NCBI RefSeq assembly: GCF_000166295.1
Contig: NC_017506.1
Coordinates: 868,001-932,000, forward strand
Direction: 5' to 3'
DNA length: 64,000 nt
DNA from: Marinobacter adhaerens HP15
GTDB taxonomy: Bacteria; Pseudomonadota; Gammaproteobacteria; Pseudomonadales; Oleiphilaceae
The notes under the pieces are model-generated. The model did no database searches. It saw only the letters and a list, made by a program, of their open reading frames with translations, and was not told the DNA's origin. Position 1 is the first letter of the stretch. Every line of letters begins with the position of its first letter. Below are positions 26,425-35,342 of this stretch, in pieces. Position numbers and translations under genes: made by a program.

Positions 26425-27491
26425 GCCGAAGCCTGTGCGCTACCCCGGGACTCCAGCTGCTCCAGGAAAGCCCTGATGTCATCGAAAGCCTCCTCCGCTT
26501 CGGGAAGTAAGGGCACAAAGATCTGCCATACGTGCACCATTCCCGGCCAGGTATGGAGGGTAACCGGAGAACCTGCTGCTTCTGCCCGCGCGGCGTAACG
26601 CCGGGCGTTGTCCAGCAGCATCTCGGTGTCGCTGGCCTGTATCAGCGTTGGGGGCAGGTCCTTCAGATTCCCGCGTAATGGTGAGGCGACAGGGCTGGTC
26701 GGGGAGACCCGGAATGCCGCCAGAGTGGCCCACCAGATGACCGGCAGCGGGATTTTCGACAGGCCACCAAACACAGGCCCGAGCAGTGGATCGGTACCGA
26801 TGTTGTTGCGGTTGCTCGGCGCGGTCAGGGTCAGATCGGTGGATGGTGAGAACGCGATGGCGGCATCCGCCTGGCGCAGGCCATTGTCACGAATCCACGC
26901 AATCAGCCCGAGAGTATGGCTACCGCCGGCAGAATCCCCGGCGACCACCATGAAATCAGCCGGTTCGGCGCCATCAGGGCCGTGTTTCAGGAGCCATGTA
27001 TAGGCTTCGCGGCAATCCCTTACACCGTCCATAAACCGGTTCTCCGGCATTAAACGGTAGTCCAGTGCGAACACTGCGGCTCTGGTTATCTGCGATAAAC
27101 GGTCGGTAATGGCCCGATGGCTTCTGGGGCTGCCAGCGGCCCAGGCGCCACCATGAATGTACAGGATTCGGCGGCGGGTATCACATCCCGGGGCGAGAAC
27201 CCATTCGCCACGGGGTGACTCGCAATGGCGCAGCTCCGAGGCGAGTTCAATGCCTTCACTCAGCCCGTCCATGTGTTTTCGGAGCGCCATCAGCCGCGCC
27301 TTGCCGCGCAGGCCTTTTGAAGATTGCCCAAGCTCGCGGATGCGTCCCAGCACTTCCCGGTTGGCTTCGCTTGGTGTTGCGTCTTTGATCGGGTAATCAT
27401 CCCGATCCAGATGAGACAGATCCTCAAGCCGGAACAGAAGCAGGGTTGCGGCAACGATGAACACGATGATGGCGAGAATAATCCAGAGCAT
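26421..27491 (-). CDS. membrane-anchored alpha/beta hydrolase (HSL-like)
   Basis: A 356-residue hydrolase with one N-terminal membrane helix (residues 2-20). The oxyanion motif H-G-G-A-W, nucleophile G-D-S-A-G-G, acid Q-A-S-D-T-E and base M-V-H-V-W are all present, matching the hormone-sensitive lipase group of esterases. The start at 27491 places the helix at the N-terminus. The natural ester is unknown. Confidence 0.88.
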   Translation of the reverse strand: MLWIILAIIVFIVAATLLLFRLEDLSHLDRDDYPIKDATPSEANREVLGRIRELGQSSKGLRGKARLMALRKHMDGLSEGIELASELRHCESPRGEWVLAPGCDTRRRILYIHGGAWAAGSPRSHRAITDRLSQITRAAVFALDYRLMPENRFMDGVRDCREAYTWLLKHGPDGAEPADFMVVAGDSAGGSHTLGLIAWIRDNGLRQADAAIAFSPSTDLTLTAPSNRNNIGTDPLLGPVFGGLSKIPLPVIWWATLAAFRVSPTSPVASPLRGNLKDLPPTLIQASDTEMLLDNARRYAARAEAAGSPVTLHTWPGMVHVWQIFVPLLPEAEEAFDDIRAFLEQLESRGSAQASA

Positions 27492-27597
27492 GGTCGATCC
27501 GTATGTTATTGGCCCCACCGGGCAGGTCGAACTATCCTTCAAATGATACTCGCAGATTTGTCCCGGTTCTGCCCGGAACGGTCACAGAAGGAGTTGC

Positions 27598-27924
27598 GTG
27601 TTGCAAATAGCCTATCGGGCCAGAGACATAACCGAAGCCCACATTGTGGCTGGTCTGTTGGAAGCCAACGGTATTGAAGCCCATGTCGGAGGCCATTACC
27701 TTCAGGGTGCCATGGGTGATATTGGTGCCGCGGGCTTCAGCAACGTGCATGTCGATGATGAGGATCTCTACCGGGCGCGGCAACTGGTGTCCGAGTATGA
27801 GCAGACGTCAGGCAGCAGTCTCAGCCGGGCTGCCAGCGACCAAGAGGATCGCCCCGACCACTACGCCCGCTGGTTTCTGTTGGCCCTGGCCATCGTCGCT
27901 CTCATCCTGCTGCAGATCTACTGA
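27598..27924 (+). CDS. DUF2007 protein with C-terminal membrane helix
   Basis: A 108-residue protein. The first 70 residues form the DUF2007 fold (A-R-D-I-T-E-A-H-I-V-A-G-L-L-E-A-N-G-I-E-A), related to PII-like putative signal-transducing domains. A single C-terminal hydrophobic helix (about residues 89-106) follows. A GTG start is supported by AAGGAG six bases upstream. Function is unknown. Confidence 0.82.
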   Translation: MLQIAYRARDITEAHIVAGLLEANGIEAHVGGHYLQGAMGDIGAAGFSNVHVDDEDLYRARQLVSEYEQTSGSSLSRAASDQEDRPDHYARWFLLALAIVALILLQIY

Positions 27925-27990
27925 CTGATCGGTCTGGGGTCACCGGGCGTAGCCCTAGCCACACTTCCCAAGCAACAGGAGAAAAAGCTT

Positions 27991-28683
27991 ATGGCAGATC
28001 AACCTGTAATGCTGATTACTGGCGCGTCGTCAGGCATCGGCGCGGAAACAGCGCGAGCGGCCGCGAAACAGGGCTATCGGCTGGTTCTGGCCGCGCGCTC
28101 TGAAGACAAACTGAAAGGCCTGCAGCAGGAGCTGGGTGGCGAAGAAAAGGTGTTGACGGTCCAGTGCGACGTCCAGAGCGGTGATGACCAGAAAAACATG
28201 GTCGACCAGGCCCTGAAAACCTTTGGCCGCATTGATGCGGTGTTTGCCAACGCCGGCCGCGGTGGTGAGCCTGGCGGATTCAGCGGTGCTGACCCGGACG
28301 TCTGGAAGGATATGATCCTGACCAATATCTACGGTGTGGGCCTGACCCTCCAGCATTGCATGCCGGCGCTCAAAGAGAGCAAGGGCCACTTGCTGTTAAC
28401 CGGCTCTGCGGCAGGCCGTGCCACCATTCCCGGTTCCATGTACAGTGCGACCAAATGGGCGGTAACCGCCATTGGCTATGGTGTTCGTGAGGAGCTCCGT
28501 GGCTCCGGTATCCGCGTTACCCTGATCGAACCGGGCATGGTGGACACGCCCTTCTTTGATGAACGTCCTGGCCATGCATTGAAGCCGGAGGACATTGCCA
28601 ATGCGGTCATGTATGCCGTGGCTCAGCCGGCACATGTCGATGTAAATGAAATTCTTGTCCGGCCCACGCCCAAGGTTGAGTAA
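27991..28683 (+). CDS. SDR family NAD(P)-dependent oxidoreductase
   Basis: A 230-residue classical SDR. Visible motifs are T-G-A-S-S-G-I-G (cofactor binding, residues 9-16), N-A-G (about 86), the catalytic Ser, Y-S-A-T-K (about 152) and P-G-M-V-D-T. An Arg-rich stretch after the second strand (A-A-R-S-E-D-K) suggests NADPH. AGGAGA precedes the ATG. The substrate is unknown. It lies 30 bases before a second SDR gene. Confidence 0.9.
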   Translation: MADQPVMLITGASSGIGAETARAAAKQGYRLVLAARSEDKLKGLQQELGGEEKVLTVQCDVQSGDDQKNMVDQALKTFGRIDAVFANAGRGGEPGGFSGADPDVWKDMILTNIYGVGLTLQHCMPALKESKGHLLLTGSAAGRATIPGSMYSATKWAVTAIGYGVREELRGSGIRVTLIEPGMVDTPFFDERPGHALKPEDIANAVMYAVAQPAHVDVNEILVRPTPKVE

Positions 28684-28713
28684 CCGGTAGGGGCGGTCGT
28701 AACGGAGGTTGTT

Positions 28714-29472
28714 TTGAGTCAAACCGATCGCGTCGCATTGGTGACCGGCGGCGCCAAAGGCATCGGCCGGGGCATTGTGCTTCACCTGGCCGCTGCTGGC
28801 TGGAAGGTGGCGTTCTGTGACACCGACAGTGCCGTCGGTGAGCGGTTGGCCGCCGGTGCAGATTATGCACTGCACTTTCTGCCCGGCGATGTGGCTTCGG
28901 AAACCGATGTGGAGCGCATCGTTGCCGAAGCCCTTCGCTGGGGCGGCCGTCTGGACGCCGTTATCAATAATGCCGGAATCGCCAACCCCGAGACGGGGCC
29001 GATTGAGGAACTGAGCCTGGATCAGTGGCAGCGCCGACTGGACGTGAACCTGACCGGGCCGTTCCTGGTCACCAAGCATGCGGTGCCGCACCTTCGAAAA
29101 ACGAAAGGCGCTATCGTTAATATGGCCTCCACAAGGGCGCTTCAGTCCGAGCCGGACACCGAGGCATACGCCGCTACCAAGGGTGGCATTGTGGCACTCA
29201 CTCATGCCCTTGCTGTGAGCCTGGGGCCCGATGTCCGCGTTAACTGCATCAGTCCCGGCTGGATCGATACCCGGGCCTGGCAGGGCGGCGCAGAGCCGGT
29301 TGAACCGCTTTCCGAAAACGACCACCTGCAGCACCCGGCGGGCAGGGTAGGGCAACCTGGGGATATTGCCTCCTTGGTGGCCTACCTCATTTCGCAGGAG
29401 GCCTCGTTTATCACTGGCCAGAATTTTGTGGCCGATGGCGGCATGGTGCGCAAGATGATCTACGAGGAATAG
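28714..29472 (+). CDS. SDR family oxidoreductase
   Basis: A 252-residue classical SDR with T-G-G-A-K-G-I-G (cofactor), D-T-D (NAD-preferring Asp after strand 2), N-N-A-G, Y-A-A-T-K and a conserved C-terminal F-V-A-D-G-G-M segment as in glucose dehydrogenase/FabG-like enzymes. The TTG start has GGAGG at good spacing. It shares a strand and close spacing with the SDR upstream and thpR downstream. Confidence 0.9.
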   Translation: MSQTDRVALVTGGAKGIGRGIVLHLAAAGWKVAFCDTDSAVGERLAAGADYALHFLPGDVASETDVERIVAEALRWGGRLDAVINNAGIANPETGPIEELSLDQWQRRLDVNLTGPFLVTKHAVPHLRKTKGAIVNMASTRALQSEPDTEAYAATKGGIVALTHALAVSLGPDVRVNCISPGWIDTRAWQGGAEPVEPLSENDHLQHPAGRVGQPGDIASLVAYLISQEASFITGQNFVADGGMVRKMIYEE

Positions 29473-29476
29473 AGCG

Positions 29477-30019
29477 TTGCCACGGCTTTTTTTCGGGCTG
29501 GAGCTTCCGGCTGAAATCAAGGCCCGGTTGTTGAAGGTCAGATCACCGGTGACAGGCGCCAGATGGCAGAGTGCTGAGCAATTGCACATCACCCTCCTGT
29601 TTCTGGGGAAGGTGAGCGGGGAAGGTCTCGAAGCCGTAGCCAGTTCAGCCCGTGAGATAGATTCGGAATCCTTCCCGCTTGAGGTTGCCGGCGTTGGTTG
29701 TTTCGGCCAGCCCGAAAGGCCGAAGAATCTATGGGCCGGTGTTCAGCCGGCGGCACCGGTGGCTGCGCTGCACCAGACTCTCGGGCGGCGACTGGAGAGT
29801 CTGGGCTTTGTGGCTGAACGTCGGGCATTTCGCCCGCACATTACGCTGGCCCGTTTCAAACGCCAGCCGGGTTCTGTTGAACCGTTGTTGGTTGAATATG
29901 GTGACAATGGATTTGGCCAGTTCCAGGTTACTGAATTTGTGCTTTTCGAAAGCAAACCTGGCCCGGCCGGTTCCGTGTATTCAGTGGTCGATCGCTTCTC
30001 CCTGCGCAACGCCGGATAG
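29477..30019 (+). CDS. thpR: RNA 2',3'-cyclic phosphodiesterase ThpR
   Basis: A 180-residue 2H phosphoesterase. Two H-x-T-x motifs are present: L-H-I-T-L (about residue 36) and P-H-I-T-L (about 121), giving both catalytic His/Thr pairs. The R-L-F-F-G-L-E-L-P start is characteristic. It begins with TTG four bases after the SDR stop, with GAGGA upstream. Family members hydrolyse 2',3'-cyclic phosphates and show 2'-5' RNA ligase activity in vitro. Confidence 0.92.
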   Translation: MPRLFFGLELPAEIKARLLKVRSPVTGARWQSAEQLHITLLFLGKVSGEGLEAVASSAREIDSESFPLEVAGVGCFGQPERPKNLWAGVQPAAPVAALHQTLGRRLESLGFVAERRAFRPHITLARFKRQPGSVEPLLVEYGDNGFGQFQVTEFVLFESKPGPAGSVYSVVDRFSLRNAG

Positions 30020-30091
30020 CCGATTTGTCTTGACGAATCCCTGTCGTCCCACCAAAGATGAGGGGAAATCAACGCCTTTCCTGAGGTGTCT

Positions 30092-31660
30092 ATGTGCCCC
30101 CCGTTTTCCGATCCTGATCAGCGTCTGTACGTCCGCAATGCCACGCTTGCAGATATCCCAGGCATCATCCAGCTCAGTCGCCGGGTTTATGAAGGCACGG
30201 GCATGTACGGCTATACCAAGGGGCCGTTGACCGGGCAGATCAATACCTTTCCCGACGGCCAGTTTGTTGCCATGCTCGGAGACACCGTGGTCGGCTACTG
30301 CGCCACGTTTCGGATTGCGGAAGAGATCGCACTCGCTGCCCACGACTGGACCTCCATCACCGGTAACGGTTATGCCTCGCGGCATGACCCGGAGGGGGAC
30401 TGGTTGTACGGGATGGAAGTCTGTGTTGATCCGGAATGCCGTGGTTACCGCATTGGGGAGCGGCTCTACAATGAGCGCAAGCAGTTATGCCAGGCCCTGA
30501 ACCTGCAGGGCGTGGTGTTTGCCGGCCGTTTGCCGAGCCTGCGCCAGCGGTTGAAGAAGTTCACGAGCGTCGAGGAATATGTGGAGGCCATTCGAAGCAA
30601 GGAACAGAAGGATCCGGTGCTTTCCTTCCAGCTTCATCAGGGCTTCGAAGTGCACGGAATTATTCCGCATTATCTCGATGCCGACCACGATTCCATGGGC
30701 TATGGTATTCATCTGGTCTGGCGTAACCCGAAAGTACCCCAGTCGGAGAACAACGGCCGTCGGAAGCGCTACGGTCAACGCATGCGCGATACCGTTCGCA
30801 TAGGCACGGTTCAGTACCAGCAACGCCCGGTGGGATCGTTCGACGAATTCAGCGAGATTGTCCGCTATTTTGTCGATGTTGTTTCCACCTACAAGGGCGA
30901 CTTTGTGGTGTTCCCCGAGCTGTTCACCCTGCAACTGCTTTCCATCGAAGCCCGCAAGGGCAGCCCAGCCGAGACCTTTGCCGCAGTCACCCACTACGCA
31001 GAGCGTTATCGTGAACTGATGCGGGATCTGGCTCTGCGCCACAACATCAATATTGTCGCCGGCTCAACGCCAGTCCGTGAGGAAGACGGCACCATCCGGA
31101 ACATGGCGTACGTGTTTCTCAGGGATGGCCAGGTGTTCAGCCAGCCCAAGATCCATCCGACGCCCAACGAGGCGTTCTGGTGGAACGTTCAGGGCGGCAA
31201 CCGGGTCAGCGCCATCGAGACGGACTGCGGCACCATCGGTGTGCTGATCTGCTACGACGCGGAGTTCCCGGAATTGACCCGCCACCTGGTGGACCAGGGG
31301 GTGCATATCATCTTTGTGCCTTTCTGTACCGATGAGCGGCAGAGCTACCTGCGGGTTCGCTATTGTTGCCAGGCCAGAGCTGTAGAGAATCAGGTTTACG
31401 TGGTGATGTCCGGCAACGTCGGCAACCTGCCGAATGTCCCGAATATGGAAATCCAGTACGGCCAGAGCTGCATCCTGACGCCGTGCGACTTTCCCTTCGC
31501 CAGGGATGGCATCGCCGCTGACACCGAGCCCAACGTGGAGACGGTTGCCTTTGCGGATCTGCGCCCGGAAGTACTGATCACTGCCCGCAACAGTGGTACC
31601 GTTAAAAACCTTCAGGACCGCCGGCACGATCTGTACAGCGTGTCCTGGCGTGGTGAGTAA
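30092..31660 (+). CDS. GNAT acetyltransferase-nitrilase fusion
   Basis: A 522-residue two-domain protein. Residues 1-215 form a GNAT N-acetyltransferase-like domain (D-P-E-C-R-G-Y-R-I-G acetyl-CoA loop). Residues 230-522 form a carbon-nitrogen hydrolase domain with the Glu-Lys-Cys triad in F-P-E-L-F (about 275), Q-P-K-I-H-P-T (about 354) and L-I-C-Y-D-A-E-F-P (about 387). The fusion architecture is widespread, but its reaction is not established to my knowledge. The ATG at 30092 is preferred because the TGAGG site overlaps the alternative GTG at 30086. Confidence 0.9.
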   Translation: MCPPFSDPDQRLYVRNATLADIPGIIQLSRRVYEGTGMYGYTKGPLTGQINTFPDGQFVAMLGDTVVGYCATFRIAEEIALAAHDWTSITGNGYASRHDPEGDWLYGMEVCVDPECRGYRIGERLYNERKQLCQALNLQGVVFAGRLPSLRQRLKKFTSVEEYVEAIRSKEQKDPVLSFQLHQGFEVHGIIPHYLDADHDSMGYGIHLVWRNPKVPQSENNGRRKRYGQRMRDTVRIGTVQYQQRPVGSFDEFSEIVRYFVDVVSTYKGDFVVFPELFTLQLLSIEARKGSPAETFAAVTHYAERYRELMRDLALRHNINIVAGSTPVREEDGTIRNMAYVFLRDGQVFSQPKIHPTPNEAFWWNVQGGNRVSAIETDCGTIGVLICYDAEFPELTRHLVDQGVHIIFVPFCTDERQSYLRVRYCCQARAVENQVYVVMSGNVGNLPNVPNMEIQYGQSCILTPCDFPFARDGIAADTEPNVETVAFADLRPEVLITARNSGTVKNLQDRRHDLYSVSWRGE

Positions 31661-31683
31661 ACCGAGTCGACAGGAGCGTCGTT

Positions 31684-33204
31684 TTGCCCAGTAGAGGGTC
31701 TGTAAAGCCTGAACGCATCGGCCGCGGGCTTCTCTGGGCCGGTGGTATGGCTCTGGTGGCCTGGCCCCTGGCGGTTGCAGGCTGGTCCTTTGCCATTGAA
31801 CAGAGCTCGGTGGGTATGGCATTGCCGGATATACGGTCCGGCGGATGGGAAGTAACAGGCAGCCGTGCAGATGTCCGGCCTTCTGTGACCGCCAACGGTG
31901 ATGTCGCAACCATCGATTTTGCCCCTTCGTCTCTTGTTCTGACGGAACATCTCACGTTTGTCGGTGTAGACCAGCCGCTGACGCTCAACAACCTGCGCAC
32001 GGATCTCAGCAACGCAACGGTTACCCTGAACTATGGCGCAAATGGCCCCTGGGCGCAGCGCATTTCCATTGATGGCGACATCAGGGTCGATGCCGCGCGC
32101 GTCGAACATCCGCAATTACTGCCGCAAACGTGGAACTTCCAGGGAAGGGCAAAGGGCCGCCTGGCAGATCTCAGGGTGCAGGGCACCTTGGCTTCCGAGT
32201 CCGGCTTTACGGCTGATCTCGATATCCAGCTCAATCCCGAAGGCGGCGTATCCGTCGCCATCGACTCTGTTATCGACGGTAAACAGGGCGTTCAGGCCCT
32301 GGCAGAAACCCTGGTCGGATGGCCGGATCTGCTGACAGTGGATTCTGGCAATGCCCGGTTGTCGATGGAAGTTTCGACCGGTCAGGGTGGTGAAGTTGCC
32401 GCCAGTGGCAGTGCCGAGCTGCAGGGTGTTGGTGGTGTTTTTAACCGGACCGCAGTCTCCGGACTCACCGGCCAAGTGCGAGGATCGCTGGAAAATTCCC
32501 GGATTACGACCCGTTTCAGGGACATGACCGTTGGCGAGATTAATGCCGGCATTCCCGTCACCTCGGTTCTTTTTTCCGGGAATTACAGCGCGCCGGTCAC
32601 GGAATTGCTGGCCGGCACTCTGGAGGTTCAGCAGGCCAGGGCCCGGTTCCTCGAAGGTACCCTCAGAGTGCCTCCCGCCAGGTACGAGTTGGGAGGTGGG
32701 TCTGGCCGCATCCCTGTGGAGGTTGAGGACGTCTCCCTCAGCCGTCTGATGGCCGTGTATCCAGCCGAAGGACTGTCTGGAAGCGGGTTGCTTCGTGGGC
32801 GAGTTCCTCTGGGCATCAGTGGCGATGGGGTGCAGGTGAGTGCAGGCAGTATTTCCGCAATAGATCCTGGTGGCCGTTTGCAGTTGCCGGCGGACAAGCT
32901 CCAGGCGATGCTCGGTGGCAACCAGGCCATGGACATCGTGGTCCAGGCGTTGCAAAACTTTCACTATTCAGTCCTCAACAGCACGATAGACTACGATGAA
33001 CAGGGTAAGTTGAGCCTTGGCCTTCGCCTCGAAGGTAAGAATCCGGACCTGAGGGGTGGGCAGCCGGTGGTACTCAATGTCAATCTTGAGGAAGACATTC
33101 CCGCGCTGCTCACCAGTCTGCAGTTGAGTGGCAGGGTCAATGAAGCTGTTACCAGGCGCGTCCGGAAATTGCTGCAGGAATCCGGTGAGGAGAAAGCACC
33201 ATGA
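31684..33204 (+). CDS. ydbH: YdbH-type intermembrane phospholipid transport protein
   Basis: A 506-residue protein with one N-terminal membrane helix (about residues 17-35) and a beta-rich periplasmic body, consistent with the AsmA-like repeating beta-groove family. The identification rests mainly on the unmistakable ynbE and ydbL genes directly downstream. In E. coli YdbH bridges the inner and outer membranes with YnbE and moves phospholipids outward, redundantly with TamB and YhdP. E. coli YdbH is about 880 residues, so this copy is much shorter. The TTG start has AGGAG eight bases upstream. Its stop overlaps ynbE (ATGA). Confidence 0.85.
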   Translation: MPSRGSVKPERIGRGLLWAGGMALVAWPLAVAGWSFAIEQSSVGMALPDIRSGGWEVTGSRADVRPSVTANGDVATIDFAPSSLVLTEHLTFVGVDQPLTLNNLRTDLSNATVTLNYGANGPWAQRISIDGDIRVDAARVEHPQLLPQTWNFQGRAKGRLADLRVQGTLASESGFTADLDIQLNPEGGVSVAIDSVIDGKQGVQALAETLVGWPDLLTVDSGNARLSMEVSTGQGGEVAASGSAELQGVGGVFNRTAVSGLTGQVRGSLENSRITTRFRDMTVGEINAGIPVTSVLFSGNYSAPVTELLAGTLEVQQARARFLEGTLRVPPARYELGGGSGRIPVEVEDVSLSRLMAVYPAEGLSGSGLLRGRVPLGISGDGVQVSAGSISAIDPGGRLQLPADKLQAMLGGNQAMDIVVQALQNFHYSVLNSTIDYDEQGKLSLGLRLEGKNPDLRGGQPVVLNVNLEEDIPALLTSLQLSGRVNEAVTRRVRKLLQESGEEKAP

Positions 33205-33425
33205 TAAAACTCGTGCGGCCCTGGTGGCCTGAAAGGTCGCCCATGGCAAGAACACTGATGATACTGATGCTTCCTCTGGCGATGGCTGCCTGCACGCCGA
33301 CAGTGCAGATGGCGGCGCCAAAGGAGCCGATTACGGTCAACCTGAACGTGAAAATCCAGCACGAAATCTACGTGAAAGTGGATAAGGAAGTGGATGACCT
33401 GTTCAGCGAACAGGGCTTGTTCTGA
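33201..33425 (+). CDS. ynbE: YnbE family lipoprotein
   Basis: A small outer-membrane lipoprotein. The lipobox L-A-M-A-A-C is followed by A-A-P-K-E-P-I-T-V-N-L-N-V-K-I and V-K-V-D-K-E-V-D-D-L, near-identical to the E. coli YnbE core. YnbE stacks on the C-terminus of YdbH by beta-strand extension. The ATG at 33201 (ATGA overlap, GAGGAG upstream) is used; an ATG at 33243 with its own AAAGG would give the more usual length, with a shorter signal peptide. Either start may be used. Confidence 0.9.
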   Translation: MIKLVRPWWPERSPMARTLMILMLPLAMAACTPTVQMAAPKEPITVNLNVKIQHEIYVKVDKEVDDLFSEQGLF

Positions 33426-33454
33426 CTGTGTCCGGAAAGTTTGAGGGGTTGAAG

Positions 33455-33799
33455 ATGAAACGATTGATACAGATGTTTGCGCTGGTTTTGGCGTTCGGTA
33501 TCAGCGCCTCCGTGCTTGCCATGGGGCTGGATGAAGCCAAACAGAAACTGGACTCGGTCAAGCAGCAGGGGCTGGTTGGAGAAACACCGACGGGTTATCT
33601 GGAAGTGGTGCGCGCCGAAGGGCAGGCGAAGGAAGTGGTGGAAGCCATTAACAGCGCCCGTCGGGATGAGTACAAGCGCATTGCCGAAAAACACAACATT
33701 CCGGTAACCCAGGTGGAGACGGTTGCAGGCAAGAAGGCGATTGAGAAGACTCCGTCCGGCCAGTATGTGCAAATGGGCGGTAAGTGGGTGAAAAAGTAG
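33455..33799 (+). CDS. ydbL: YdbL family protein (DUF1318)
   Basis: A 114-residue periplasmic protein with a signal peptide (cleavage likely after V-L-A near residue 23) and the DUF1318 core G-L-V-G-E-T-P-T-G-Y-L through A-K-K-A-I-E-K-T. In E. coli YdbL prevents aberrant YnbE multimers. The start at 33455 gives a normal signal peptide; a GTG nine codons upstream is in frame. Third gene of the ydbH operon. Confidence 0.92.
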   Translation: MKRLIQMFALVLAFGISASVLAMGLDEAKQKLDSVKQQGLVGETPTGYLEVVRAEGQAKEVVEAINSARRDEYKRIAEKHNIPVTQVETVAGKKAIEKTPSGQYVQMGGKWVKK

Positions 33800-33826
33800 C
33801 CCGGCGCGGCCAGGTGCAAGCCCCGC

Positions 33827-34765
33827 TTACCGTTTAACGCTCTTTTGCCTTGGCTTGCCGCCTTTTGGCCGTTTGCCCGATGCCGGCTTTTTGCCAGGTG
33901 CGGGCTTGCCTTTCGGGCCGGGGCGCCTGGCGCCACCGGGCTTACCTGGTGTGGATGCAGAGCCAGGCTTGCGATCAGGCTTTGGTTTGGCCTTCGTTCC
34001 GGACTTCTTTTTTGCTGGCTTGCCAGCGCCGGGCGGGGCTTCGGAAGACGAATCCCGGATGGCATCGAACAGCCCGGCCAGCTCTTTCTCGCTCAGGTCC
34101 CGCCACTGGCCCACCGCAAGCCCTTTCAGGCTCACGTTCATGATCCGGATCCGTTCCAGTTTGGTAACCTCGTAGCCAAAATACTCGCACATGCGACGGA
34201 TCTGGCGATTGAGGCCCTGAACCAGGGTGATCCGGAAGACAAATCGTGACTCCCGCGACACCTTGCACTTTTTCGTCATGGTTCCGAGGATCGGCACACC
34301 ATTGGCCATACCCTCCACGAATTCCCGGGTGACCGGCTTGTCGACGGTAACCAGGTATTCCTTTTCGTGGTTGTTGCCCGCCCGCAGTATCTTGTTGACC
34401 AGGTCGCCGTTGCTGGTCATAAAGATGAGGCCCTGGGAGTCCTTATCCAGGCGTCCGATCGGGAAGATGCGTTCGCTGTGACCCACAAAGCGCTGGATAT
34501 TGTGTTTCTCCGCGCTGTCCGTGGTGCTGACAATCCCTACCGGCTTGTTCAGTGCAATGAACACGAGATCTTCTTCAGCCCGTGGCTCGATCACCTGGCC
34601 GTTCACCTTGACCGTGTCACCCGGAAGCACCTGGTCGCCCACGGTTGCTCGTTTGCCGTTGATGTAGACGTTGCCTTGCTCGATATAGCGATCGGCCTCC
34701 CGGCGGGAGCACATGCCGCTTTCGCTGATGTATTTGTTGAGCCGGGTGGAATTGCCAGTGGTCAT
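33827..34765 (-). CDS. rluF: 23S rRNA pseudouridine(2604) synthase RluF
   Basis: A 312-residue RsuA-family pseudouridine synthase. An S4 RNA-binding domain (residues 7-60) precedes the catalytic domain with [10 protein letters not shown], Asp107 being the nucleophile. K-P-V-G-I and G-L-N-R-Q-I-R-R-M are also conserved. The last 75 or so residues are a low-complexity basic tail rich in Lys, Pro, Gly and Ala, longer than the tail of E. coli RluF and probably disordered and RNA-binding. Confidence 0.92.
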   Translation of the reverse strand: MTTGNSTRLNKYISESGMCSRREADRYIEQGNVYINGKRATVGDQVLPGDTVKVNGQVIEPRAEEDLVFIALNKPVGIVSTTDSAEKHNIQRFVGHSERIFPIGRLDKDSQGLIFMTSNGDLVNKILRAGNNHEKEYLVTVDKPVTREFVEGMANGVPILGTMTKKCKVSRESRFVFRITLVQGLNRQIRRMCEYFGYEVTKLERIRIMNVSLKGLAVGQWRDLSEKELAGLFDAIRDSSSEAPPGAGKPAKKKSGTKAKPKPDRKPGSASTPGKPGGARRPGPKGKPAPGKKPASGKRPKGGKPRQKSVKR

Positions 34766-34899
34766 CGGGTGTCCGGTTGCCAGTGAGAATGACGGGCATC
34801 ATATCAGTCTGGAACCCCGGTCGCAGCAGGGGTGGTTCTTTCCGGGCGTCTCTGCCATTCTTTGCGCCTATCCTTAAAACCAACAAACCCTGAGCCGCC

Positions 34900-35295
34900 A
34901 TGGAAAAGACACGCATCACCATTGTTGCCGTTACCTGCATTGCCCTGTTCTTCCTGACCAACTACCTGTTCCGGTATCTGATCGGATTTACCGGGTTGCT
35001 GGCCTCATTGGTCATTGCGGCACTGATTGCCGTCTACATGAGCTTCTCAATCGCACGGACCCTTGAGCGTTTGCCGATGCCGGAGGAGCGCTCACGGGCG
35101 CTATGGATCTATGGCGGTTTTCTGGGCGCCCTGTTCGTCGCCTTCGGGGCCTGGATGTTCCTGGATGCCGGCATGGATGCAGTCACACTCGCCACCCTGT
35201 TTGTTCACTATCTGCCCTATCCGGCACTTGCTCATGCCCTGCTATCAGACAAGGCCGTCGGACTGTTCCTGAAAGAGGATCGTTCCGGCGGATAA
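34900..35295 (+). CDS. hypothetical inner-membrane protein
   Basis: A 131-residue protein with four predicted hydrophobic segments (about residues 8-24, 30-49, 68-87 and 93-112) and a charged loop R-T-L-E-R-L-P-M-P-E-E-R-S-R between the second and third. I do not recognise a family. Its stop codon abuts the Zur box of the next gene, so that gene need not be cotranscribed with it. Confidence 0.72.
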   Translation: MEKTRITIVAVTCIALFFLTNYLFRYLIGFTGLLASLVIAALIAVYMSFSIARTLERLPMPEERSRALWIYGGFLGALFVAFGAWMFLDAGMDAVTLATLFVHYLPYPALAHALLSDKAVGLFLKEDRSGG

Positions 35296-35315
35296 ATTGT
35301 TATAGTATAACATTT
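35295..35315. promoter_or_regulatory. Zur box upstream of the COG0523 GTPase
   Basis: A near-palindrome centred on G35305 reads GTTATA-G-TATAAC with A/T-rich flanks, closely matching the gammaproteobacterial Zur operator (TGTTATA-n-TATAACA). It lies 28 bases before the start codon of a COG0523 gene, a well-known class of Zur target, so the gene should be derepressed under zinc starvation. A second copy was not seen nearby. Confidence 0.85.
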
Positions 35316-35342
35316 GATTCCTAGAGGAGTGCCTCCGGCGCC

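Noticed and set aside
28396..29592. 398-codon open frame antisense to the second SDR gene
   Set aside because: Overlaps two real genes and shows only a composition artefact with no motif.
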